From positions 248,001-312,000 of the forward strand of contig NW_026570293.1 in the NCBI RefSeq assembly GCF_019649055.1: a DNA stretch of 64,000 bases, read 5' to 3'. This DNA is from Paramacrobiotus metropolitanus. Lineage: Eukaryota > Tardigrada > Eutardigrada > Parachela > Macrobiotidae. The notes beneath the pieces are model-generated. The model was not told the origin of the DNA, did not search any database, and worked only from the letters and a program-made list of their open reading frames with translations. How positions within the stretch are numbered: the first letter of the stretch is position 1; each line of letters opens with the position of its first letter. Made by a program: the position numbers and the translations under genes. Shown here piece after piece: positions 40,786-49,392 of the stretch.

Positions 40786-41380
40786 TTACCGGGGCTCGGG
40801 GGTTCGAGCCTCGGGGGTCCGAGCCTCGGGGGTCCGAGCCTCGGGGTTCGAGGCTCGGGGGTCGTCCTGTCCGGTTGAAGTCGATACTACAGGCCTTGTT
40901 CCGGTTGAGAACATCGTCGTTGTGGATGTTCCTCCGTAGGCCGTAGTCGTTGTGGTAGTTGAGTGGGTCGGTGCGTTGGGGGTGGCCGTCGAAGTGTTTC
41001 GCTCCGGCTCCGGGGCTGTCGGTACCAACGGCGGCCTCGGTACAGGTCCTACCGATGGTTCAGCCCTAAGCATTCCGACCTGGTAGGTTTGACTCTCGAG
41101 AGCCCCCGTTTGACCTGTTGGGTTCAGCAGGGGGTTGTCTCGGCGCAGGTAGTCATCAATCTGTCGACATTTGTCCTGCTCTTGGGTAGTCCGGTAGGAT
41201 GGAGGTTGCTCAGTCATAGAGTCCTCAAGGTAGGTCTTTTCCTCCTTCAGGCACGCGACCTCGATACCCAGGTCTTCTCGTTCCTGGACCAGCTGATTGT
41301 ACTTGTCGCACAGGCCGGTATACTTGTTGGTCACGTCCGTGGTATATAGTCGTAAAGTTCCTGTTGGTACTTTAGAAGAG
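40786..41380 (-). CDS. Pre-Gag frame 3 of the giant element: coiled coil and EARTP repeats
   Basis: It is in the same frame as Gag and separated from it by a single TAA at 40786-40788. It opens with a helix (KYNQLVQEREDLGIEV) that continues the coiled coil of the preceding frame. It ends with Thr-rich sequence and tandem PEART repeats (DNA repeat at about 40793-40862). There is no ATG at its start and the frame is open into the 3' end of pre-Gag frame 2, so it is reached by a -1 shift, or the split is a mutation. A Gag-like product covering 43491-38470 is possible only with two shifts and one readthrough. Confidence 0.6.
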
Positions 41381-42701
41381 AGTCCTGATCGATTTGTAGT
41401 TGGGTCTTCTCGGACTCCAACTGTGTGATCCGGGCCCGTTGAGCCTCGATGACTGCGAGATTCTCAACGCGAGCCTGTTCGAACCGGGCTGTTTCGTTCT
41501 GAAGATGGGTGGTGAGGGCGAGGATCTGCTGGCCAAGTTGGGCCTGGCATAGCCGAAGGTCTAAGGCTATACCCTCCGGGTCGTTCTGGTTCTCCCGGAG
41601 ATTCGCATAGGCCGTCCGGAGGAAGTCGAGTTCCGAGTTGAGCTCGTCGATCTCTCCCTCCAGGCCGATGATGCCTTGTTTGAGGTGATGGTTCTCCTCG
41701 CGATACTCATCCACCCGGTCGAACATCTTATGGAGTTCCGCCGAGCCAGCCTCGGAGTAGCCGAGGGCCTGTAACCGCTGCTCCAAGTCCTGGCGCAGGG
41801 TGGCCACTTCGGCCCGAGACTGCTCCAGCATGTCCTGGAGTCTAGTGACTTCGGCTTGTTCGTGACGGCGGGGCTCCTCAGTTACTTGCAACTGGGCCTC
41901 TAACCGTTCAATCTCTTGGGTGAGGTCATCAATGACAGCATTCGCACGTTCAAGTTCGTCAGTGAGCCTCTTGCGCTCCTGTTTGTGCGAAGCCACCGTC
42001 TGGGACAGAACATTCTCCGTCGATTCGACGATGTTTTGTCCGGCCAAGAGCTGGTTTTGCAGCTCGTAAATCCGTTGACGGAGGACTTGTGGGTTGTCAA
42101 TCTTCTCCGGAGGGGTCTTTGTCAGGTACCGCCGGGGTGTGTAGTCCGAGGCTCCGATGTGTGAGCCTGGGTATTGCTTCGGTGACGGAAACCTGAAGCC
42201 TTTCCTGCTGTCCGGACGCTCGGTCACCTTATTGGGTAACACGGTTGCGTCGAAGACATCGTCGGTCGGTGATGGAGTTTTACCAGCCCCGAGGTCCGAG
42301 GGTTCGAACATCGGGGGTGTGGCCGGAAGGTCCGAGGTTGGCTTTGCAACCTTCGGTGAAGCCGATTTCGACTTCCGATCAGCCTTTGAGGCTTCGATCC
42401 GGCTGGCTCGGGTCAGCATAGGTTCACTGCCGGGGGTTTTGGGTTTCGGGGATGACGGTCCGCCAGCCGAGGTTAAGTTAACCTCGGTAACCGAACCCTC
42501 AACCTCGCCCGTGGAGGTTGCAACCGACGAAATCCGGAATTTGACCGGGGAAACGGCTTTTTTAGCCGAGGAAGTGGGGGTTGCCGGCCGGGTCTTGGGT
42601 GTTCCAACCTGTTGGGTCGGAGTCCGGACCCCGGTGTTGGGGGTCCGAGCCTCGGTGTCCGAGGCTCGAGCCTCGGTGTTCGAGGTTCCAGCCGACTGCA
42701 A
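41331..42701 (-). CDS. Pre-Gag frame 2 of the giant element: long coiled coil
   Basis: The 456-codon frame lacks an ATG at its start and overlaps pre-Gag frame 1 by about 140 bp in the +1 frame. Residues 1-190 are Pro/Ser/Thr-rich with SDTEARTP repeats. Residues about 195-450 form an almost uninterrupted coiled coil (ERLEAQLQVTEE, EINELNSELDFL-type heptads). Such a domain before capsid is found in several long Gag proteins and would mediate oligomerisation. Role is inferred. Confidence 0.6.
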   Translation of the reverse strand: MQSAGTSNTEARASDTEARTPNTGVRTPTQQVGTPKTRPATPTSSAKKAVSPVKFRISSVATSTGEVEGSVTEVNLTSAGGPSSPKPKTPGSEPMLTRASRIEASKADRKSKSASPKVAKPTSDLPATPPMFEPSDLGAGKTPSPTDDVFDATVLPNKVTERPDSRKGFRFPSPKQYPGSHIGASDYTPRRYLTKTPPEKIDNPQVLRQRIYELQNQLLAGQNIVESTENVLSQTVASHKQERKRLTDELERANAVIDDLTQEIERLEAQLQVTEEPRRHEQAEVTRLQDMLEQSRAEVATLRQDLEQRLQALGYSEAGSAELHKMFDRVDEYREENHHLKQGIIGLEGEIDELNSELDFLRTAYANLRENQNDPEGIALDLRLCQAQLGQQILALTTHLQNETARFEQARVENLAVIEAQRARITQLESEKTQLQIDQDSLLKYQQELYDYIPRT

Positions 42702-43491
42702 CCTTCCCGTTGAAGATTTGGGAAGTCCCCGAGGTCGGCTTCGGTGAGGTCGAAGTCCGATTCGAAGTCCCGGTGAGGGTCCTCGGGTCCGGTGTGGTCG
42801 CCTTCGGAGTCCCCGAGGGTCGCTTCGGGTCCGGCGACGTCGATTTCCGGTTGTTGTCCGAAGATTTTAGGTTGTTGCCCGTTGGTTTGGGGCTTTGAGC
42901 CAGGGTCGATGGGGACTTAGTCGGTGAACCCGCCTTGTGGGTCACCCCCCGGGTCGGTGATACCGTACCCTTCGTCTGGCTCGGGCTCATCTGGCCTTGC
43001 CTCGGTTTCGGTCCAGCCATGCTGCCCTGTTGGGGCTGCACAGGGTCACCCATGTCTGGTGACGCCTCGGAGCTACTTAGCGCCGGGCTCGAGGCTCCAT
43101 GGTCCGGGGTGATGGCCGGGAAGAAGACTGGCGAGGCACCTGTTGGGTGCACAAGTCCAGCCGCAGGCTCGGAGTTCGCAGTTTGACCTATTGGGTCATG
43201 CAGAACCTCCGACTCAGCCTGTGGTAGCTCGAGGAACGTCCGGTCGTGGGCGTCCTCGAAGCTATCCTCCGGCGATTGGGTGAAGTCGTTTGCCAGGATC
43301 CGCGCATCCCGCTTCTCCTTGGCCGACTTAGTCGACTGGTTCGACTTGCCGGACTTACTCGATCGGTTGGAATCCGACGAGTGAGGCTCACTACCCGGGC
43401 CGGCATGGCGGAAGGTGTACCCGCCTGCGTTGTCTCGTCGGGCGTAGCCTTGGTCGAACTTCCGTTCATACGGGTTCTCTCGACCGGACAT
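42562..43491 (-). CDS. Pre-Gag frame 1 of the giant element, disordered, ATG start
   Basis: ATG at 43491 starts MSGRENPYERKFDQGYARR. The 309 codons are rich in Ser, Pro, Thr and Lys with no folded domain. It is the first ATG-initiated long frame after the 5' LTR and so the probable translation start of the genomic RNA. A constant-loop hairpin (43502-43516, stem GGCTC/GAGCC) lies 11 bp upstream of the ATG, and two more (43136-43150 and 43184-43198) lie inside the frame, where they encode Pro-Thr-Gly and Pro-Ile-Gly. Confidence 0.65.
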   Translation of the reverse strand: MSGRENPYERKFDQGYARRDNAGGYTFRHAGPGSEPHSSDSNRSSKSGKSNQSTKSAKEKRDARILANDFTQSPEDSFEDAHDRTFLELPQAESEVLHDPIGQTANSEPAAGLVHPTGASPVFFPAITPDHGASSPALSSSEASPDMGDPVQPQQGSMAGPKPRQGQMSPSQTKGTVSPTRGVTHKAGSPTKSPSTLAQSPKPTGNNLKSSDNNRKSTSPDPKRPSGTPKATTPDPRTLTGTSNRTSTSPKPTSGTSQIFNGKVAVGWNLEHRGSSLGHRGSDPQHRGPDSDPTGWNTQDPAGNPHFLG

Positions 43492-44713
43492 CTTCGGTGG
43501 TGGCTCTATTGGAGCCTTGAAGTAGCCTCCGGGTTAACCCTTCAGCCAAGAAGTCAGACTATCCCTATTGGGGACTTGTCCGAAATTGATGAGGCTTTTT
43601 GCCTGTTGAAGGTCCGAGGGTCCGGTGGGGGGGCAGAGGTCCGGTGGGGTGTGGGGTGATGGTGTAGGTGTGCTTGTACTACTTGCAACTCAGTACTGTT
43701 GTCAATACAGGGTACAGCTTACGTACGTCCTATACTACAGCACTGACCGCTATGACGTCACACACCGTTAAGTGGTCTTGCAGATTACTGCCTACGTCAC
43801 GATTCTGCGCGCCGCGTGCAAAATTCCAAAAAACTATGAGTCACTACGGGCCTATAGCATAGGGAATCTCCCCGCTATCCTGATTGGTCAATTATTATAA
43901 TGTAAAATCGGCCGTCGTGACGTCACAATTATTTAAATTTTTGAATTAATTATTTTCCGCGTTAGAAAAATTCCAGAAATTCAGGAAAAATTCAGGAAAA
44001 ATTTTCTAGCCGGCCAAAAATTGATTTAGCCGGGGGAAATTAGTTCCCTTAATTTTCTAAAGGTTCAGAAAGGTCGTTAGCCGAGGCTCAGAGGGTCTAC
44101 ACCGAGGCTCGAGGGTCCGGCCTAGTAAGGCTGGCTAACCCTATTTTTACCCGTTAAAGATGTTTTTAAGCCCGTTTCTCCGGGTGAAAATAAGTTTTAG
44201 CCGGCCAAAACTACTTTTGGTCCGGTGAAAATAAAAAATGCCCGGCTATATCGGGTCTTATGAGGCTCTACGAGGCTTACCGAGGGTCAGTTGACCCTAT
44301 CTACCGGGTAAATCCGCGTGAATCCGCTGGTTGATTCGGTGAATCCCGCGCTGGTAAAGTTGCGGGTGCCACTTAAGGCAAAGGCGACCCCGATTGATGA
44401 GGCTGAGAGGGTCCGCGAGGGTCCGTGCCGTCCGTTCTGTCCGGGGATCCGCGGGAACCGCTAATCAACCCGGTCAAGTCCGTCCGAGGGTTGTTTCCGC
44501 GAGGAACGTTCCGTCCACGCGCAAGGAGAAGGGTCTGCCGAGGCTTTCTGCCCGCAAGAGAGAGAAAAGAGACCAGACCGTTCTGGCTGGCGGCGATCAG
44601 ATGGGGATGGGAACCGTTGGTTCTCCCCTTTCTTCACGTCGGCCGTACGGATGTAGGTCTACACCGTGGTCTCGAGAGGTTCGCAGAAGGAAAAACTCAA
44701 CGATCTGCTATCA
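43492..44713 (-). other. 5' untranslated region of the giant element
   Basis: 1.2 kb between the 5' LTR and the first ATG. It contains two TGACGTCA (CRE-like) palindromes near 43752 and 43917, an AT-rich block (about 43880-44100) and further constant-loop hairpins (43502-43516, 43562-43574). No long frame on the element strand was recognised. Confidence 0.6.
44704..44713 (-). other. Probable primer-binding site, initiator-Met tRNA type
   Basis: On the element strand the bases right after the 5' LTR read TGATAGCAGA. Animal initiator-Met tRNA ends so that a matching site would read TGGTAGCAGA, giving nine of ten matches. The mismatch falls opposite the CCA end, which is unusual and keeps the call tentative. 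Confidence 0.55.
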
Positions 44714-45135
44714 TGTGACAGCAGGCGAACAAAGGCTCACGATAGTGAGAAGGCTTTATTGTGGATAGCAATAAAGTACAGAGAACCAAAACACAAAGGC
44801 TCGATGTGAGCTGTAGAATGTAAATCACCGAATGTCAGCTAGTGAATGAAAATGAATGGCACATCGAGCCATAACATGGGAAAAAGCCTAATGCGGCACT
44901 GGGCAGATCCAACACGAGCGAACGAACGCTGATAGGCCGAGATGTGGAAAGGAGGCGTGGCTCCGCCTACATCGAGGCCGATGATTGGCCGAGACGAAAG
45001 GCTGGGCGGAAAGCTGCCTGAGTCGAGGCCGATCTAGCGCTCGACAGCGAGTGCGACTCGGTGTGAGTCAGCACACCGGAAGCGGGACTGTCGCTGGCTG
45101 CCTACTCGTAGGCTGCCATAGCGACTGGCCCAACA
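44714..45135 (-). repeat. 5' LTR of the giant element (422 bp)
   Basis: Same ends as the copy at 13850-14272 (TGTGACAGCAGG to CCCAACA), followed by the target duplication CGAG at 45136-45139. The AATAAA-bearing hairpin lies at 44754-44776. Transcription of the element would start in this copy and run leftward. Confidence 0.95.
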
Positions 45136-45197
45136 CGAGACATAAGTTCTAACGCGGCAGCGTTGCATGTGTGTAATTGCTCATTGCTATTTTGCAG

Positions 45198-47067
45198 AGA
45201 ATACTGGAGAACTGAGCATGACTGACCTTTTCCACCCGATCCTAGCGGATATTCTGCTTCATTTGGACGTTATTACGCAATTACGTATCAGCCGGTAAAT
45301 CCACTGGGGTGCTGATAACAAACAGTACCCTGTACTCCTGTTTATAATCTACACACCATCTGAACATTTTTCACTCGCAGGGAGAAACCAGGGATTTTGC
45401 TTATAGACAGTCTTAACAGCTAGAAAGTGAGGCGGCTCCAGCTTTCTTCACTCACATACAATCCGTTTAAATTTGTGAACAGTAAATGTTAGCAGCCATA
45501 CTACAGCAAGTACACAGTTCTACACAATCCCACTCTTTTTGCAGCAAAATGTCCAGATGGACTGTATAATGGGAGATGTCAGTTGCTCTGTGTAAGACTT
45601 ACGCGACGCGCAGGCGGCAGTCGGGTAAAAAAACACGACGTCACGGCGCGTAAGCAGGTAAACGATTCGATTGGCAAATCAGAATTCTGGGATCGGTTTG
45701 CAGATTACCCGTCCGTGTAACCGCTGCGCTTCGACGTCGAAGCGCAACCGTTACTCAGATTTAACGGTAATTGTTACCACTGACCCGAGGGCCATATGTA
45801 CAGTACCTATATGTCATGATAACATAACCTTTGTTACGATTTCTGCTGACCTGGATATGTTGGGAAACAGGGTTTGCTGGCTCTGGAAGAATCTTCTGAG
45901 CGAATCCGTAGTCAACCGGCACATTATCTTTGAAATCCCGCCGTTTTCTGCAACGAACCCCTCGAACGGGCACTTCACCCGAGAAGAGCACTATGTCGTG
46001 TATAAGCTCATAACGATGCTGGAGCAAACAGTTACCCGGTGTACACGTACGTTGGCCTTTCTGGATCAAGAAAGGAACTACAATTCAACCTCGCTGCTGG
46101 TTATCTCGTTTCCCTGGATAATGTCTGCTGTTCACGAGGTTCTACGAAGTAAAACTATTCGACTGCAACGCATAATCACCAAGAACGGCCGGGATCCCGT
46201 CCGTTCACCGGGTTTCACGTGGTTGGGTCTCGAACGAAATCACGGAAACAAATTCGAGTGTCTGACGCTGTCGTCACTGACGACGGTGTGCAGTGAGATG
46301 CTGCTAATCAACTACACCGCGTCCAATCCACGTTTCATGAAGCTGTCGGTGATCTGTTTATTTAAACACAGCGGTGCCCCGTGGCCAGCGAACTTGCCGT
46401 ACAGCAGTAATATGAGCGACGACACCCACCCGAATGCCGCGATTCCGTTTCTGCGCTTCCGCTCCACGGAAACTGCCGCTGCACAGCGCCGGCGCATTTT
46501 AGCCGCCGTCAACGACATCTGCTCGGCCGTTAGTGAGGAGGACTACAGAAAGGTCACTGCGCTGCATGCTCGCTGGCGGCAAACGTTGGCGTATCCGGAT
46601 GAGTGGACCGGCATTTGCATGTTTTTGCAACTGTAAGCGCTTTCATGCGGTTTGTATAGACGCTTTTACTGCTTCGACGTTTTTCCCATTTCGGACACTT
46701 CCACAATATGGATTCGCGTACCGGACATTAGATACCTTAGATACCTTTTTACAAGCACTAATTATCACGTATTCAGTTTTCGAAAAGTTGCGGTTTTTGA
46801 AACAACGCAGCAAATTCCGTGTTTCTGGTTTCCAGTATGCGAATCCATATTACGGAAGTCTGCCGAACACGAAAAACGTCGAAGTATAGAAAATGCTCAC
46901 CCGCTCACCCATCGGATGACAAAATCCACGGCCTTTTTGACAGGTTTTGCCCGTTTAGCGCGGACGACAGTGCGCAGTGTTGGGATGCCGTGGATCTGCG
47001 TGAGCTCGACGTTTCCACTCTTAATCGGTTAACCATACTCACCTTGGCCGGATGCTGCGAGGCCTAA
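45198..47067 (+). CDS. Gene B exons 2-4: F-box and C-terminal domain
   Basis: Exons 45198-45294, 45871-46632 and 46944-47067 continue exon 1 (12574-13462) with closing phases: 889+97+762+124 = 1,872 nt, or 623 residues, the same as gene A. Exon 2 begins after TTTTGCAG and carries LADILLHLDVITQLRISR; exon 3 continues VCWLWKNLLSES, completing the F-box. Exon 4 ends DLRELDVSTLNRLTIL. There are no stops or frameshifts. Intron 1 is 31,735 bp because of the giant element and would be about 445 bp without it. Whether the gene is still spliced correctly cannot be told from sequence. Confidence 0.87.
45295..45870 (+). other. Intron 2 of gene B
   Basis: A 576-bp intron from GTAAAT to AACAG. The gene A counterpart (9008-9124) is only 117 bp, so this one gained sequence. 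No other gene was recognised in it. Confidence 0.7.
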
Positions 47068-47369
47068 CGCGTCAAACAGCACAGGACCGTTTCCACTTTG
47101 TATTACACTTAGCAAGTTTGTCAGAATGAATTTGAGTTTATAGTTGGTTTTGGAGCAGAGTTTTTCCGACTCGCGAATACATTTTTCATACGTCTTTGGG
47201 TATGGCTTTTGGCTATAAAATTTACTAGCATCTGTGGTTCGGTTTGAAGGTAAGATAGGCGTTCAATAAAGGATCCGATTTCGGGTTTTTTTTTCAGCTT
47301 GAAAAAGTCTAGGTCTGACAGGTTTTGGCTTGCACCTCCCGGTTTCACAAGGAAATTTTATTATTCTGC

Positions 47370-47467
47370 AATCTGCACTACTTCTATAGCAAGAAAACGC
47401 TTTAATACAATATATAACAATCTGCACTACTTCTATAGCAAGAAAACGCTTTAATACAATATATAAC
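47370..47467 (+). repeat. Exact 49-bp tandem duplication
   Basis: Two head-to-tail copies of a 49-bp unit starting ATCTGCACTACTTCTATAGC and ending in AATATATAACA. I see no difference between them, so the duplication is young. Confidence 0.85.
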
Positions 47468-47519
47468 AACAAGAGATCCATTCAAAAACGCATGGTCAGT
47501 GTATGTACTTACAATTCGC

Positions 47520-47625
47520 TACTACGAAATTTACTAGTAAGGACTAGTAAGGACTTTACTAGTAAGGAATTTGCTAGTAAGGAATTTACTAGTAAGGACT
47601 AGTAAATTTACTAGTAAGTCTTCAC
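47520..47625 (+). repeat. CTAGTAAGGA minisatellite
   Basis: About eight units of ACTAGTAAGGA with interspersed TTT (TTTACTAGTAAGGA). The core ACTAGT is palindromic. Confidence 0.85.
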
Positions 47626-47641
47626 GGACAGAAAGAGAAAT

Positions 47642-47945
47642 TTAGAAAATCAAGATACTAAGTGAAACGTAGGAAAGGTTAGTGTAGTTAAATTTAAGTA
47701 GGTCGCTGACATATTGTGCGAGGCCATCGTCATTTTCCGTGAACCATTTAAACGGCGGGTGCACTGCATTTACAGTTCTAGTGGGGATGTCAGCACTCAG
47801 GTGAATTTGCAGTTTCAAAGGGAAAAATGAGTCGGATTGCCGTATCCATTCGTTGGATTCAGTAAGTCCGCGGAGAACATTATCCGGAAAAGCCTGTGTG
47901 ACGAAGAATTTTACTCGCACAGGGACGATCACCTCCAGAAACTTA
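47642..47945 (-). CDS. Possible gene fragment related to sequence at 3470-3660
   Basis: A minus-strand frame reads VRVKFFVTQAFPDNVL and FFPLKLQIHLS. The nucleotide string around TCAGGTGAATTTGCAGTT matches about 3598-3620 downstream of the second BTB copy with a one-base indel. This suggests a shared exon or repeat, but I do not recognise a domain and the gene boundaries are unclear. Confidence 0.3.
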
Positions 47946-48370
47946 TAATATGCGTATCCCTAATCATTTTCGTCCGTGCAGAACTGATGAGAGGTTGATA
48001 AAACCCTAGCAATACGTCTGCAGAACGCTCAATAAGAAAAAAGCTTAACTTTTATTCACTCCTGACAGCTGTACTCCCGACAACTGTGCCGTCTCCTTAT
48101 AGTTGCATCAACTTATATCCCACATCAATACGAGTATTCGCATACAGCCACAAAGCTATAAAAACACACGCACCAATCCCATCACTACATTTCACATTAA
48201 CCACATCTGCAGGCCACATTCATCCTGCCTTCTCATCATTCCCACTTGACCAGCGGTCAGCGATCTTTCACAGATAGGTAACGACATAAATGTCATCACA
48301 CACATATGGCCATAAATATCTTCACACAGATGCGGTCATAATAATACGCGTACTAACGAGCATGCAGACC

Positions 48371-48418
48371 AAGCATATTGGTAATCAGTAATTACTATTA
48401 CTGATTACCAATATGCTT
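48371..48418. repeat. Perfect palindrome, 22-bp arms, loop TACT
   Basis: Arm 48371-48392 starts AAGCATATTGG and is the exact complement of 48397-48418. It lies in intergenic DNA upstream of the Myb-like gene. Confidence 0.9.
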
Positions 48419-48755
48419 CGACAGACACTCAAAACCACGATAGCCGCTGTCCACGGTGACTCGGTACAATATTGTCATTGTCAGCACAGCTTTCAAAATT
48501 TGGTCTTACGGTGCTAACAGCACAACAATCCGTTACATCTCTCAATGACCGTAGCTCCCGGTTTACCCGGGAGAAAGGAAAATAACCTGGCACGTCGACG
48601 AATCGGTTTCCGGATAGCGAGGACACTGCAGATAGTAACCGATAGCAGCTAGGAGATCCATCTTCGATGGTCTTGCACACCTTGATGCTCCTGCAAAACC
48701 CGTCAAGCTGAGAAGGTCTGCGCTAGTGCCTGCCTCCGAGTGCCTACATAGAAAA

Positions 48756-48766
48756 TATATATAAAG
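48756..48766 (+). promoter_or_regulatory. Probable TATA box of the Myb-like gene
   Basis: TATATATAAAG lies 58 bp upstream of the ATG at 48824 on the same strand. Confidence 0.5.
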
Positions 48767-48823
48767 AAACGAGTGTCGCTTCACAAAGATTGAAAGATAA
48801 ATTCAAAAGAAAGATCTGAATAG

Positions 48824-49302
48824 ATGATGACTTCACTGACTTCTAGAGCGGTACGAAGACGTACCTGCGACAATATCACTTGGTACTGGTCGGAAGCTGA
48901 GAACCGATGCCTGGTGGAGTGGTTTCAGAATCCGGACAACTGTCGCCAGTGGAAAATCGTCGATTACTTGCGGATAAATGCTGGTATAATACGGAGGGCC
49001 ATTGCCATCAAGGGGCGGAACGCTAAACTGACAGCCGCAGTCCTGCAACCAGACTTCGCAGAACCGGTGAAGGTGGCAGTGTTCCGGAAAGCGTACCCAA
49101 CGCGGTTGACATTGCCGAGGACGTAGCGGAAATGGTAAATTCCATGATGGTAGAGAGGCATACAAAGCAGACTCACGGAAAAAATCACCGCTGGTCGACG
49201 ACCGAAGAAGCTGCTCTCTTGGATTGGTTGGTAACAGGTGATAGTTTGGAAAAATGGCGAAACGCTGGAGTTGGAGATCCGTCCGCCGAAATTTCCGTTT
49301 AA
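48824..49302 (+). CDS. Small protein with two Trp-rich Myb/SANT-like repeats, apparent frameshift
   Basis: The first frame (ATG 48824) holds WSEAENRCLVEWFQNPDN and CRQWK. A second repeat in another frame (HRWSTTEEAALLDWL, then LEKWRNAG) ends at TAA 49300-49302. The pattern W-S/T-x2-E-x6-W-x9-W is that of Myb/SANT-type DNA-binding repeats. The frame must change by one base near 49075-49090, where VPESVPNAVDIAEDV picks up in the new frame; no sensible intron fits, so this copy may be damaged or contain a base error. A broken relative lies at 54014-54410 on the other strand. DNA binding is inferred. Confidence 0.5.
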
Positions 49303-49392
49303 AGTGAAAGATGGCGGCGTAACTGTGGCATTCACGGGAGCAGTGAACGGGGCTGTGGTGTACAGGAAAGGGAAATTAAAGATGACGCGGAT

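Larger units (their letters stand above)
13850..45135 (-). mobile_element. Complete giant LTR retrotransposon, 31,286 bp, Ty3/gypsy type
   Basis: Two near-identical LTRs (13850-14272 and 44714-45135), CGAG duplications, protease, reverse transcriptase, RNase H and integrase in gypsy order, and a tRNA-iMet-like primer site define one full element on the minus strand. It lies antisense within intron 1 of gene B. Typical gypsy elements are 5-10 kb; only plant Ogre and planarian Burro elements are comparably large, to my knowledge. Extra length comes from three pre-Gag frames, a long spacer between protease and reverse transcriptase, two large ORFs after integrase (2,996 and 733 codons) and 4.7 kb of noncoding DNA. 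It is visibly richer in G and C than the flanks. LTR divergence of about five substitutions suggests a fairly recent insertion. Confidence 0.95.

Noticed and set aside
14343-43574. The TATTG-loop repeats as a CRISPR array
   Set aside because: Spacing is irregular over 29 kb, stems differ from copy to copy, and the context is a eukaryotic retrotransposon.
47642-47945. PHR domain of a BTBD-type gene
   Set aside because: The frame lacks the Gly-rich and aromatic pattern expected of PHR, so only a fragment call was kept.
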